Source: Hyphomonadaceae bacterium UBA2389
Lineage (GTDB): Bacteria > Pseudomonadota > Alphaproteobacteria > Caulobacterales > Aquidulcibacteraceae
DNA length: 13,055 nt
Direction of reading: 5' to 3'
Assembly: GCA_002343395.1 (NCBI GenBank)
Contig: DDSN01000107.1
Span: 168-13,222 of the forward strand
In this document: positions 7,507-13,055 of the stretch, piece by piece
Layout of the letters: every line of letters begins with the position of its first letter
Position numbering within the stretch: the first letter of the stretch is position 1
Notes under the pieces: generated by a model
What the model was told of the DNA's origin: nothing
Database searches by the model: none
What the model saw: only the letters and a program-made list of their open reading frames with translations
Translations under genes and position numbers: made by a program

Positions 7507-7691
7507 GGGGTCCGCAACGCTGGTAGCTCTGGAACGCGCGAAATTCTCGTCGCGTTCAACGCCATCGTGAGGCGGGGGCCAAGTGCATGCCCGTCATCGA
7601 CCATGGTTGGTCGGAAAAGACAATATGGCTCAGCGCTGCTGCGCCGTGTGGTAGACCGCCAGGATATCAAACGAGCCTCACGCTCATTCAT
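7503..7691 (-). CDS. Doubtful 62-aa reading frame bridging trpE and trpG
   Basis: This frame starts within the last codons of trpE (ATGAATGA, 8-nt overlap) and ends by overlapping the trpG start (ATGA). If translated, it would complete an unbroken chain of stop/start overlaps from ppiD to trpC. The product has no motif I recognise, no signal peptide and no membrane segment, and is Arg-rich. Third-position GC is about 60% counted by eye, well below neighbouring genes, which argues against selection as a protein. Possibilities are a translational-coupling bridge, a decayed remnant, or a chance open frame over structured RNA. I favour the last, with low certainty. Confidence 0.2.
   Translation of the reverse strand: MNEREARLISWRSTTRRSSAEPYCLFRPTMVDDGHALGPRLTMALNATRISRVPELPALRTP
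7507..7683 (-). other. Structured spacer between trpE and trpG
   Basis: 177 nt break in an otherwise overlapping trp series. Inverted repeats present: (1) 7532-7557, arms GAACGCG+CGA and TCG+CGCGTTC with a 5-nt loop and one bulged base, ending 26 nt before the trpG ATG; (2) 7598-7613, CGACCA-TGGT-TGGTCG; (3) an 8-bp long-range pair CGTGAGGC (7566-7573) with GCCTCACG (7675-7682). No run of T follows any arm on the trp strand, so these are not canonical intrinsic terminators. A role in mRNA processing, stability or control of trpG translation is possible. No convincing internal promoter was found. Confidence 0.45.
7532..7557 (-). repeat. Strong inverted repeat upstream of trpG
   Basis: 10-bp stem (7 + 3 bp around a single bulged base at 7550) with a 5-nt loop (7542-7546). 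It lies in the trpE-trpG spacer, 26 nt before the trpG start codon, and would form a stable RNA hairpin on the trp transcript. It is not followed by U residues. Confidence 0.6.
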
Positions 7692-9198
7692 ACCGCCACG
7701 CTTCGGCCGCCGCCTTGAACAGCGCCCGCGACTTGTGCAGCGTCTCCTGCAGCTCCAACTCCGGATCGGAATCCAGCACGACGCCGCCGCCGGCCTGCAC
7801 GCTCAGGACGCCACCTTTGACGACGCCCGTGCGCAGCGCGATGCAGGTGTCCATGTCGCCGCCCGCGCCAAAATAACCAACGCCGCCCGCATAGACGCCG
7901 CGCCTGTGCTTTTCGACCTCGTTGATGATCTCCATGGCGCGGATTTTGGGCGCGCCGGAAACCGTGCCGTGCGGGAAGCCCGCGATCAACGCATCAAGCG
8001 CGGTCAAGCCATCGCGCAGTTCGCCTTCGACATTGGAGACGATGTGCATCACATGGCTGTAGCGCTCGATCACGAAGCTGTCGGTTACGCGCACATGCGC
8101 CGATCCGGCCCGCGCGGCCGCCGCGTTGCCGCCAGCTCCGCCGCGCTTGGCGACGCGCCCAAGATCGTTGCGCGCGAGATCGACGAGCATGAGGTGTTCG
8201 GCGCGTTCCTTCGGATCGGCGAGGAGTTCAAGTTCGTTGGCGTGATCCTCGGCCGGCGTCGCCCCACGCGGGCGCGTGCCGGCGATGGGACGAATGGTAA
8301 TTGTCTCGCCGCGCTTACGGACCAGGATTTCGGGACTCGACCCCACCACCTGGAAGTCGCCGAAATTGAGATAGTAGAGAAACGGCGACGGATTAAGCCG
8401 GCGCAGGGAACGATAAAGCGCGAACGCGCCCTGCGCGAACGGCGCCGAAAAGCGCTGACTGGGAACAACCTGGAAGATGTCGCCAGCGCGGCAATACGCT
8501 TTGCATCTTTCAACCAGCGCGCGGTACTCCGACGGCGCCGTATTCGAGGCGGGCGCGGGGAGCGGCGTGTCCGGAGCCACCGTTTTTTTGGCGCGCGGCA
8601 AAGGCCTGCGCAAGTCGCGCTCGGCGCTGTCGAGGCGCTTCTGGGCCTGCGCGTAGGCTTGCGCCGCGGTCTTGCCTTTGCGCTTCCAAGCCGGCGTAAC
8701 CAATTTGATCTCGCCCGTCACGTTGTCGAAAATGGCGATGATCGTGGGACGCACAAGCAACGCGTCAGGCGTGCCGAGCGGATCGGGCGCCTTGTCGGGC
8801 AAACGCTCGACGAAGCGCACCATGTCGTAACCCAGATACCCGAACAGACCCGCCGCCATCGGCGGCAGCTCCTCCGGGATCGGCAGCGTTGAGCGCTTGA
8901 TTAGCTTGCGCAGCGACGCGAGCGGCTCGCCACGAACCTTAAAGGCGCCGAAGCCGCGCGCTTCCTCAGCGCGGCCATCGCGAACGCGCCAGACCAAATC
9001 GGGCTTGCAGCCAATGATCGAATAGCGGCCGCGGAAATCACCGCCTTGCACGCTCTCGAGCAGAAACGCGCCGGCGCGTTCGGGGTCAAATCGAATGAGC
9101 GCCGAAACCGGCGTCTCTAGATCCGCGATCAGCGTTCTCCACGCCAAGGCGCCGCCGCCGCTATCATAAGCGGCGGCGAAGTCTTGGAATGGCGTCAT
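7684..9198 (-). CDS. trpE: Anthranilate synthase component I
   Basis: Chorismate-utilising subunit that makes anthranilate with TrpG; cytosolic, first committed step of tryptophan synthesis. 504 aa. The N-terminal domain carries LLES (46-49), the conserved feedback-inhibition motif, so tryptophan inhibition is likely. The C-terminal chorismate-binding domain (about 225-495) shows IFQVVPSQRF (241-250), IRPIAGTRPRG (302-312), DLARNDLGRVAK (340-351), ERYSHVMHIVSN (378-389), GAPKIRAMEII (415-425) and the metal site near QAGGGVVLDSDPE (468-480). About 15 extra Gly/Ala-rich residues (about 352-368) are inserted between the DLARNDLGRVAK and ERYSHVMHIVSN motifs. The start overlaps the ppiD stop (ATGA). 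trpG is a separate gene after a 177-nt spacer, not fused as in rhizobia. Identity is secure. Confidence 0.97.
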   Translation of the reverse strand: MTPFQDFAAAYDSGGGALAWRTLIADLETPVSALIRFDPERAGAFLLESVQGGDFRGRYSIIGCKPDLVWRVRDGRAEEARGFGAFKVRGEPLASLRKLIKRSTLPIPEELPPMAAGLFGYLGYDMVRFVERLPDKAPDPLGTPDALLVRPTIIAIFDNVTGEIKLVTPAWKRKGKTAAQAYAQAQKRLDSAERDLRRPLPRAKKTVAPDTPLPAPASNTAPSEYRALVERCKAYCRAGDIFQVVPSQRFSAPFAQGAFALYRSLRRLNPSPFLYYLNFGDFQVVGSSPEILVRKRGETITIRPIAGTRPRGATPAEDHANELELLADPKERAEHLMLVDLARNDLGRVAKRGGAGGNAAAARAGSAHVRVTDSFVIERYSHVMHIVSNVEGELRDGLTALDALIAGFPHGTVSGAPKIRAMEIINEVEKHRRGVYAGGVGYFGAGGDMDTCIALRTGVVKGGVLSVQAGGGVVLDSDPELELQETLHKSRALFKAAAEAWRYE

Positions 9199-11108
9199 TG
9201 CGCGGCGTCTTCTTCGGCGGCGGCGCTGGAGCGGAAGGCGCGCGCGAGCAACTCCTCGTTGCGGCGCACGCGGGCGCTGGCCACGATTTGCCCCTCGACC
9301 GCTTCGCCCAGGCTGCCGCCCAGCCCTTGTTGAAACTGCGCGCGCGCGGCTTCAACGATCTGCGGCGCTTGGTCGGGGTCCGGACGATTGATCCGCTCCA
9401 ACTGCGCCACGAGGATCGCGCTGCCGTCGTTGGCGATTCCGCTGGCGACGCTGCCTTCGGCGCCGCCGAACAACTGCCCCGCCACGCCTTCGGCTGGAAT
9501 CTGCGACGCCCGTTCACGGTTCAGTTCCGCGGACTGGAGACGTACGCGAAACCCATTGGCGCGCACGGCCTGCGCGAAGGTTTGACCGCCTTGCACCGCC
9601 TCGGCGACCGCCGCGGCGCGTTCGCGCATCAGCCGCACGCGCTCGCGCACGACCCATGCTTGCGCGAGGTCGTCGCGCACTTCCGCGAGCGGGCGTACGC
9701 TTGCGGCGATAATGCGCTCGACGCCGACCACGACATCGCCGTCGCCCATCGGGATGAAGTCGCTGGCTTCACCTTCCGGGGTCTCGAACGCGGTGCTGAG
9801 AATTTCAGCCTGCTCCGCGAGCGCTTCGACGGGTTGTCCATTCTGTGCAAGCCCTTGCGCGCTGACGGCGTCGATGCTGGTCGCGGGCAAGCCGGCCTGC
9901 CGCGCGGCTTCGCTGAGCGTGGCGCCGGCGGCGCGCGCATCCTCGAACGTGCGGATTGCATCGTTGAGCAGATTGGCGGCCTCGTCGGCAGCGATCAGTT
10001 CGCGCAACTGCTCGCGTTGCTCGGCGAAATTTGGCGCGACGGCGGGCGTTATGCTTTCAACCCGAATGACGGCCCATGGCGTCAATTGTCCCTGCACGAC
10101 GCGCGGCGCGGCGCGGGCGGGCGTTGTGAACACCGCCTCTGCGACGCGCGAATCCGGCACTTCCGTGCGCGCCTGGTTTTCGCCGCGCGTCACCTGAACG
10201 CCCAACGCGCTCGCAACAGCCTCCGGGCTTTCGCCGCGCGTCAAGCGCGCGGCCGCGTCGTTCGCTTGCGCCTGGTTCTGCGCGGAGAGCCGCACATAAG
10301 AGCGCCGCTCAGGCCGCGTTAGCGCCGGCGCCCTGGCGTCGAACTCTTCGCGCAGGCGCGCTTCGGGCACGTCGACGCGCGCCATGAAATCGCGCGCGCG
10401 CGCATGTACCAAAGTCAGCGCGCGGAATTCAGGAATGCGCAGCCGTTCCGCGTTCTGCTCGTAGAACGTCTGCAGTTGTTCCGCGGTCGGCGCGGGCACT
10501 TGCCCAACAACGCTCGCCGGAGCATCGGCGATGGTCACGACGCGGGTTTCGGTTTCATAGGCGAACGCCAACTCGCCGAAGCTGGTGGGCGCGCGTACGC
10601 CCGCCACCAACGCGCTCAGCAGCATTTGCCCCGTGATCTCGCCGCGAATTTCGTCCTCGAAGTCCGTTTGTGTGTAGCGCAGCTGTCCCAGAAACTGCTG
10701 ATAGGCAGCGTCGTCGAAGGCGCCGCTCACCGGGTTAAGCACGGCCGGGATGTCGCGGATGCGATTGGCGACCAAGGCGTCGCTGGCGCTGACGCCGACC
10801 TTCTCGGCGTAGGCGTAGATCGCGTTCCGTCCGATCATGCCTTCGAGCAAGCGCGTATGCAGGCCCGCATCGATGGCGTCTTGCTGGCTCAAATTGTTGC
10901 CGCGCTCGCGCTCGCCGCGCAGCGTCAGCTCCAATTCGCGCGAGAGCTGCGCGGGGGTGACTTTTCGTCCGCCGATCTCGGCGAGGTTCTGCGAACCCGC
11001 GCCGCTGAACACGTCATTGACGCCCCAAATCGCGAACGCGACGATCAGCAACGCCAGGAGCACCCAGGCGAAAACGCCGCGCGTAAGAGTTCTCAATTGT
11101 GCAAGCAT
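9195..11108 (-). CDS. ppiD: PpiD/SurA-like membrane-anchored periplasmic foldase
   Basis: 637 aa. The N-terminus has one uncleaved-type membrane helix (about 13-31), so the protein is probably anchored in the inner membrane with its bulk in the periplasm. A SurA_N-like helical region follows (about 36-165), then a parvulin-like segment (about 268-353). That segment lacks recognisable HILV and GGDLGWF motifs, suggesting a chaperone rather than an active prolyl isomerase. Three related ~90-residue stretches begin near 322, 435 and 543. The tail is Ala/Glu-rich. The ATG at 11108 has no strong ribosome site. It is the first gene of the leftward series, overlapping trpE by ATGA, and diverges from tpiA. 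PpiD is the best family name; the exact substrate is unknown. Confidence 0.88.
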   Translation of the reverse strand: MLAQLRTLTRGVFAWVLLALLIVAFAIWGVNDVFSGAGSQNLAEIGGRKVTPAQLSRELELTLRGERERGNNLSQQDAIDAGLHTRLLEGMIGRNAIYAYAEKVGVSASDALVANRIRDIPAVLNPVSGAFDDAAYQQFLGQLRYTQTDFEDEIRGEITGQMLLSALVAGVRAPTSFGELAFAYETETRVVTIADAPASVVGQVPAPTAEQLQTFYEQNAERLRIPEFRALTLVHARARDFMARVDVPEARLREEFDARAPALTRPERRSYVRLSAQNQAQANDAAARLTRGESPEAVASALGVQVTRGENQARTEVPDSRVAEAVFTTPARAAPRVVQGQLTPWAVIRVESITPAVAPNFAEQREQLRELIAADEAANLLNDAIRTFEDARAAGATLSEAARQAGLPATSIDAVSAQGLAQNGQPVEALAEQAEILSTAFETPEGEASDFIPMGDGDVVVGVERIIAASVRPLAEVRDDLAQAWVVRERVRLMRERAAAVAEAVQGGQTFAQAVRANGFRVRLQSAELNRERASQIPAEGVAGQLFGGAEGSVASGIANDGSAILVAQLERINRPDPDQAPQIVEAARAQFQQGLGGSLGEAVEGQIVASARVRRNEELLARAFRSSAAAEEDAAQ

Positions 11109-11138
11109 GAAGGCATCCGATATGCGTGAAGGCGCCGG

Positions 11139-11167
11139 ACCATAAAGAGGCGCCCCCGTTGGGGCAA
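11139..11167 (-). promoter_or_regulatory. Candidate promoter for ppiD-trpEGDC
   Basis: On the ppiD strand TTGCCC (11167-11162) and TATGGT (11144-11139) are spaced by 17 nt; each matches the sigma70 consensus at four of six bases. Transcription would start near 11132, giving a leader of about 24 nt, too short for a trp attenuator ahead of ppiD. Confidence 0.35.
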
Positions 11168-11182
11168 TCGCCGCCGGCCGCT

Positions 11183-11188
11183 GGAGGG
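11183..11188 (+). promoter_or_regulatory. Ribosome binding site deciding the tpiA start
   Basis: GGAGGG lies 9 nt before the ATG at 11198. It supports that start over the in-frame GTG at 11126, whose extra 24 residues are outside the conserved family region. Confidence 0.7.
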
Positions 11189-11197
11189 CAGGGACGC

Positions 11198-11956
11198 ATG
11201 GCCGCGCGCAGACCGCTGATCGCCGGAAACTGGAAGATGTTTGGCCGCCGGGCGAGCTTGGGCGAGCTCTCGCAGCTGTGGGCCGCGGTCGCGGACGCCG
11301 CCGCCGGCATCGACGTCCTGATCTGTCCGCCCGCCCCCTACATCCAAAACGCCGCCTGGGCGGCGCGCGAGACCGGGCTCCTGATCGGCGCCCAGGATTG
11401 CAGCCCGGCGGCCGACGACGCCGCCCGAACCGGGGAAGTGAGCGCGGCCATGCTGAAGGACGCCGGGGCGCGCTACGTCATCGTCGGCCACTCCGAACGC
11501 CGCGCGCTGCACGGTGAAGGCAACGCCCTGGTGCGCCAAAAAGCGGACGCGGCGTTGGCCGCCGGGCTGACGCCGATCATCTGCGTCGGTGAGACGCAGG
11601 CCGAGCGCGCGGCGGGGCGGGTGGCGGAAATCGTCGGCGTCCAGGTCAGGGAGAGCGCGCCCGCCGATCCCCGGATCGTCATCGCCTATGAACCGGTTTG
11701 GGCGATCGGGGGAACCGCCACGCCTACCATTCCGGAAATTGCCGAAGTCCATGCCCTGATAAGGGAAAATCTGCGCGCGAGCCTCTCCGGAGAGGCGAAC
11801 GGCGTGCGCATCCTCTACGGCGGCTCGGTCGGTCCAAAGAACGCCGCCGAAGTGTTTTCCGCCGAGGGCGTGGACGGCGCCTTGGTGGGGCGGGCGAGCC
11901 TCAAAGCCGCTGATTTCTCCGCCATTATCCTGGGGCACCCGGCTGCGAGAACATGA
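11198..11956 (+). CDS. tpiA: Triose-phosphate isomerase
   Basis: Interconverts dihydroxyacetone phosphate and glyceraldehyde 3-phosphate in cytosolic glycolysis/gluconeogenesis. 252 aa, normal length for the family, a (beta/alpha)8 barrel. Catalytic residues are all present: Asn11 and Lys13 in AGNWKM (9-14), His98 in IVGHSERR (95-102) and Glu165 in YEPVWAIG (164-171). The phosphate-binding ILYGGSV is near the C-terminus. The flexible lid (loop 6) reads AIGGTATPT rather than the usual AIGTGxTPT, with the second and third residues after AI-G effectively exchanged. The start follows a good GGAGGG site. It diverges from ppiD and precedes secG and pyrG on the same strand, a common alphaproteobacterial order. 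Identity is secure. Confidence 0.97.
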   Translation: MAARRPLIAGNWKMFGRRASLGELSQLWAAVADAAAGIDVLICPPAPYIQNAAWAARETGLLIGAQDCSPAADDAARTGEVSAAMLKDAGARYVIVGHSERRALHGEGNALVRQKADAALAAGLTPIICVGETQAERAAGRVAEIVGVQVRESAPADPRIVIAYEPVWAIGGTATPTIPEIAEVHALIRENLRASLSGEANGVRILYGGSVGPKNAAEVFSAEGVDGALVGRASLKAADFSAIILGHPAART

Positions 11957-12066
11957 TGCGGCTGCGCGGACTAGCGTTTAGAATGAGGCTCAGCTATTGA
12001 GCGCGGCTTCGCGCACGCCCATGTCTGGGACAGGGCGTGACTGGCGCGTGGGAGACGGCATACCCG
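11957..12066 (+). other. tpiA-secG intergenic region
   Basis: 110 nt. Two short overlapping inverted repeats are visible, GCTCA-GCTAT-TGAGC (11988-12002) and GCGCG-GCTT-CGCGC (12001-12014), mutually exclusive because they share 12001-12002. Neither has a T-tract, so no terminator is called. TAGAAT (about 11979-11984) resembles a -10 element but has no clear -35. A GGGAG at 12050-12054 is the probable secG ribosome site, 12 nt from the ATG. Confidence 0.3.
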
Positions 12067-12807
12067 ATGGAACTGGTAATTCTCAGCATTCATTTGCTTG
12101 TGTGTGCCTGCCTGATTGGGCTGGTGTTGCTGCAACGCTCCGAAGGCGGCGCGCTTGGCATGGGCGGCGGCGGCGGTTCGCTGATCAGCGGGCGCGGCGC
12201 GGCTGACGCTCTGGCGCGCATGACGTCGGTGGCGGGCGGCTTTTTTCTGGTGACGTCGCTCGGGCTCACCATGCTGTCTGGCGCGGACGCGTCAAACCGC
12301 ACGCGCTCGGTTTTTGATCGCGCCCCAGCGACCGCCCCCGCGGTTGAGACGCCCGCGACGGCGCCTGTCCAGCCCACGCCGGACCCGACTGAGAGCAGTG
12401 TTCCCGCGGAGACGCAGGTCGCCTCCTTGAGTCCCGCGCAGGCCAGCGCGGCCACGCCGCCCGCGAGCCCGGCCGCGGCCGGGCCATCGACGGCCGCCCG
12501 CGCGGCGCCGTTGGAAACGACCCAGCAACCGCGCACGCAGCCAGCATCTGTGCGTACGACGCCCCCCGCGTCCACGCCACGGACCACCCCCACCCAAACG
12601 GCGACGACCCAGCCAACGGCGACGCAGCGGACAACGCCTGCTTCGGCTACGCAACGTCCGGTCGCCGCCGCGCCCGCGACAACCCAGCGGACAGCGCCAG
12701 CTACGAACAATGGCGCGGTTTCGGGCATCACATTGACGGACACCGCGCCCGAATCGCTCGAAAACACGCAAACGCCGCGGCGTGAACGCGCCGGCCCCGA
12801 CCAGTAA
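12067..12807 (+). CDS. secG: SecG translocon subunit with long low-complexity tail
   Basis: Small inner-membrane partner of SecYE that assists SecA-driven export. 246 aa, against roughly 75-150 usual. The conserved part is residues 1-75: membrane helix 1 (about 3-22), the loop LLQRSEGGALGMGGGGGS (21-38), and helix 2 (about 55-72). From about residue 87 to the end is a low-complexity tail rich in Pro, Thr, Ala and Gln, with repeated TQR units (ATQRTT, ATQRPV, TTQRTA) and no further membrane helix. By established SecG topology (both ends outside) this tail would lie in the periplasm. The ATG at 12067 is chosen because it opens MELVILSIHLLV; a GTG at 12037 is less likely. pyrG begins 51 nt downstream. 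Confidence 0.9.
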   Translation: MELVILSIHLLVCACLIGLVLLQRSEGGALGMGGGGGSLISGRGAADALARMTSVAGGFFLVTSLGLTMLSGADASNRTRSVFDRAPATAPAVETPATAPVQPTPDPTESSVPAETQVASLSPAQASAATPPASPAAAGPSTAARAAPLETTQQPRTQPASVRTTPPASTPRTTPTQTATTQPTATQRTTPASATQRPVAAAPATTQRTAPATNNGAVSGITLTDTAPESLENTQTPRRERAGPDQ

Positions 12808-12858
12808 GCCGCTTCACGCGCGCTGGGGCAGAACGCGGCCAGCAAATGGAAAGGGCGC
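12808..12858 (+). promoter_or_regulatory. secG-pyrG spacer with pyrG ribosome site
   Basis: 51 nt. It ends in GGAAAGGG a few bases before the pyrG ATG, a good ribosome site. No terminator or promoter is apparent, so secG and pyrG are probably cotranscribed. Confidence 0.5.
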
Positions 12859-13055
12859 ATGGCGCGCTACGTGTTCATTACCGGGGGCGTGGTCTCTTCG
12901 CTTGGGAAGGGCATCGCCTCCGCCGCCCTTGGCGCATTGTTGCAGGCGCGCGGCTACCGCGTGCGCCTACGCAAGCTCGACCCCTACCTCAACGTCGATC
13001 CCGGAACGATGAGCCCTTACCAGCATGGCGAGGTGTTCGTGACCGACGATGGCGC
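12859..13055 (+). CDS. pyrG: CTP synthase, 5' end only
   Basis: N-terminal 65 residues of CTP synthase, which aminates UTP to CTP using ATP and glutamine; full proteins are about 540-550 aa, so the rest lies beyond the window. Family landmarks: RYVFITGGVVSSLGKGI (3-19) with the ATP-binding loop, KLDPYLNVDPGTMSPYQHGE (39-58) and VFVTDDG at the cut edge, which in the family continues into the acidic metal/UTP-binding segment. The glutamine amidotransferase domain is not visible. The ATG follows GGAAAGGG. secG-pyrG order is common in alphaproteobacteria. Confidence 0.97.
   Translation, partial: MARYVFITGGVVSSLGKGIASAALGALLQARGYRVRLRKLDPYLNVDPGTMSPYQHGEVFVTDDG

Larger units (their letters stand above)
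11109..11197. promoter_or_regulatory. Divergent ppiD/tpiA promoter region
   Basis: 89 nt between two divergent starts, so it should hold promoters for both the ppiD-trp series and tpiA. It contains a GC-rich inverted repeat, GCCCC-CGTT-GGGGC (11152-11165), which would fall in the tpiA leader, and two GGCGCC palindromes. A ppiD-directed promoter candidate is listed separately; I see no convincing tpiA promoter. Confidence 0.5.

Noticed and set aside
6973..8892. 639-codon open frame on the + strand across trpG and trpE
   Set aside because: It is antisense to two unambiguous trp genes; long antisense frames are expected in high-GC DNA with G/C-rich third positions. The product is Arg/Ala/His-rich with no domain.
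11152..11165. GCCCC-CGTT-GGGGC repeat upstream of tpiA as a riboswitch or terminator
   Set aside because: Short, without a T-run or any recognisable riboswitch core; kept only as a note in the promoter region.
11126..11197. 24-residue N-terminal extension of TpiA from a GTG
   Set aside because: GGAGGG precedes the ATG at 11198, and the family starts just before AGNWKM.
12001..12014. GCGCG-GCTT-CGCGC hairpin after tpiA as a terminator
   Set aside because: Only 5 bp, no following T-run, and such palindromes are common at this GC content.
12090..12860. 256-codon antisense frame covering secG
   Set aside because: Mirrors the secG tail; composition is explained by reading the Pro/Thr/Ala codons backwards, and the SecG core on the + strand is clearly conserved.

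Overview
This window is high-GC, gene-dense chromosomal DNA from an alphaproteobacterium, most likely from the Caulobacterales / Hyphomonadales / Rhodobacterales side. Three things support this: a lexA gene preceded by the alphaproteobacterial direct-repeat SOS box GTTC-N7-GTTC, the gene neighbourhood (trp genes, lexA, comEC, gltX, gltA in one block; tpiA, secG, pyrG in another), and strongly GC-biased third codon positions. Every large reading frame is a recognisable core gene. I see no insertion sequence, phage gene, CRISPR array, rRNA or tRNA, and no stretch over 300 bases without a gene.

Left block (1-2394): gltX (glutamyl-tRNA synthetase) and gltA (citrate synthase, cut by the window edge) run leftward, 9 nt apart. 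comEC (DNA-uptake channel) diverges from gltX and runs rightward to 4488, where its end overlaps the end of the oppositely oriented lexA.

Middle block (4479-11108, all leftward): ppiD-like foldase, trpE, trpG, trpD, trpC, then lexA. ppiD/trpE, trpG/trpD and trpD/trpC each overlap by ATGA, which suggests translational coupling. The chain is interrupted only by a 177-nt trpE-trpG spacer that holds several inverted repeats and a doubtful 62-codon reading frame. A plausible promoter for the whole series lies in the ppiD/tpiA divergent gap. lexA has its own promoter, whose spacer and -10 element are overlapped by the SOS box. The trp genes supply chorismate to indole-3-glycerol phosphate (minus the TrpF step); trpF, trpB and trpA are not here.

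Right block (11198-13055, rightward): tpiA (triose-phosphate isomerase), secG (translocon subunit with an unusually long Pro/Thr/Ala-rich tail) and the first 65 codons of pyrG (CTP synthase).

I did not find a convincing undescribed system. The points worth a second look are local: the structured trpE-trpG spacer, a Gly/Ala-rich insertion in TrpE, a shortened TrpD N-terminus, the SecG tail, a three-fold internal repeat in the PpiD-like protein, a ComEC without a metallo-beta-lactamase domain, and the absence of moaC/moeA between trpC and lexA.
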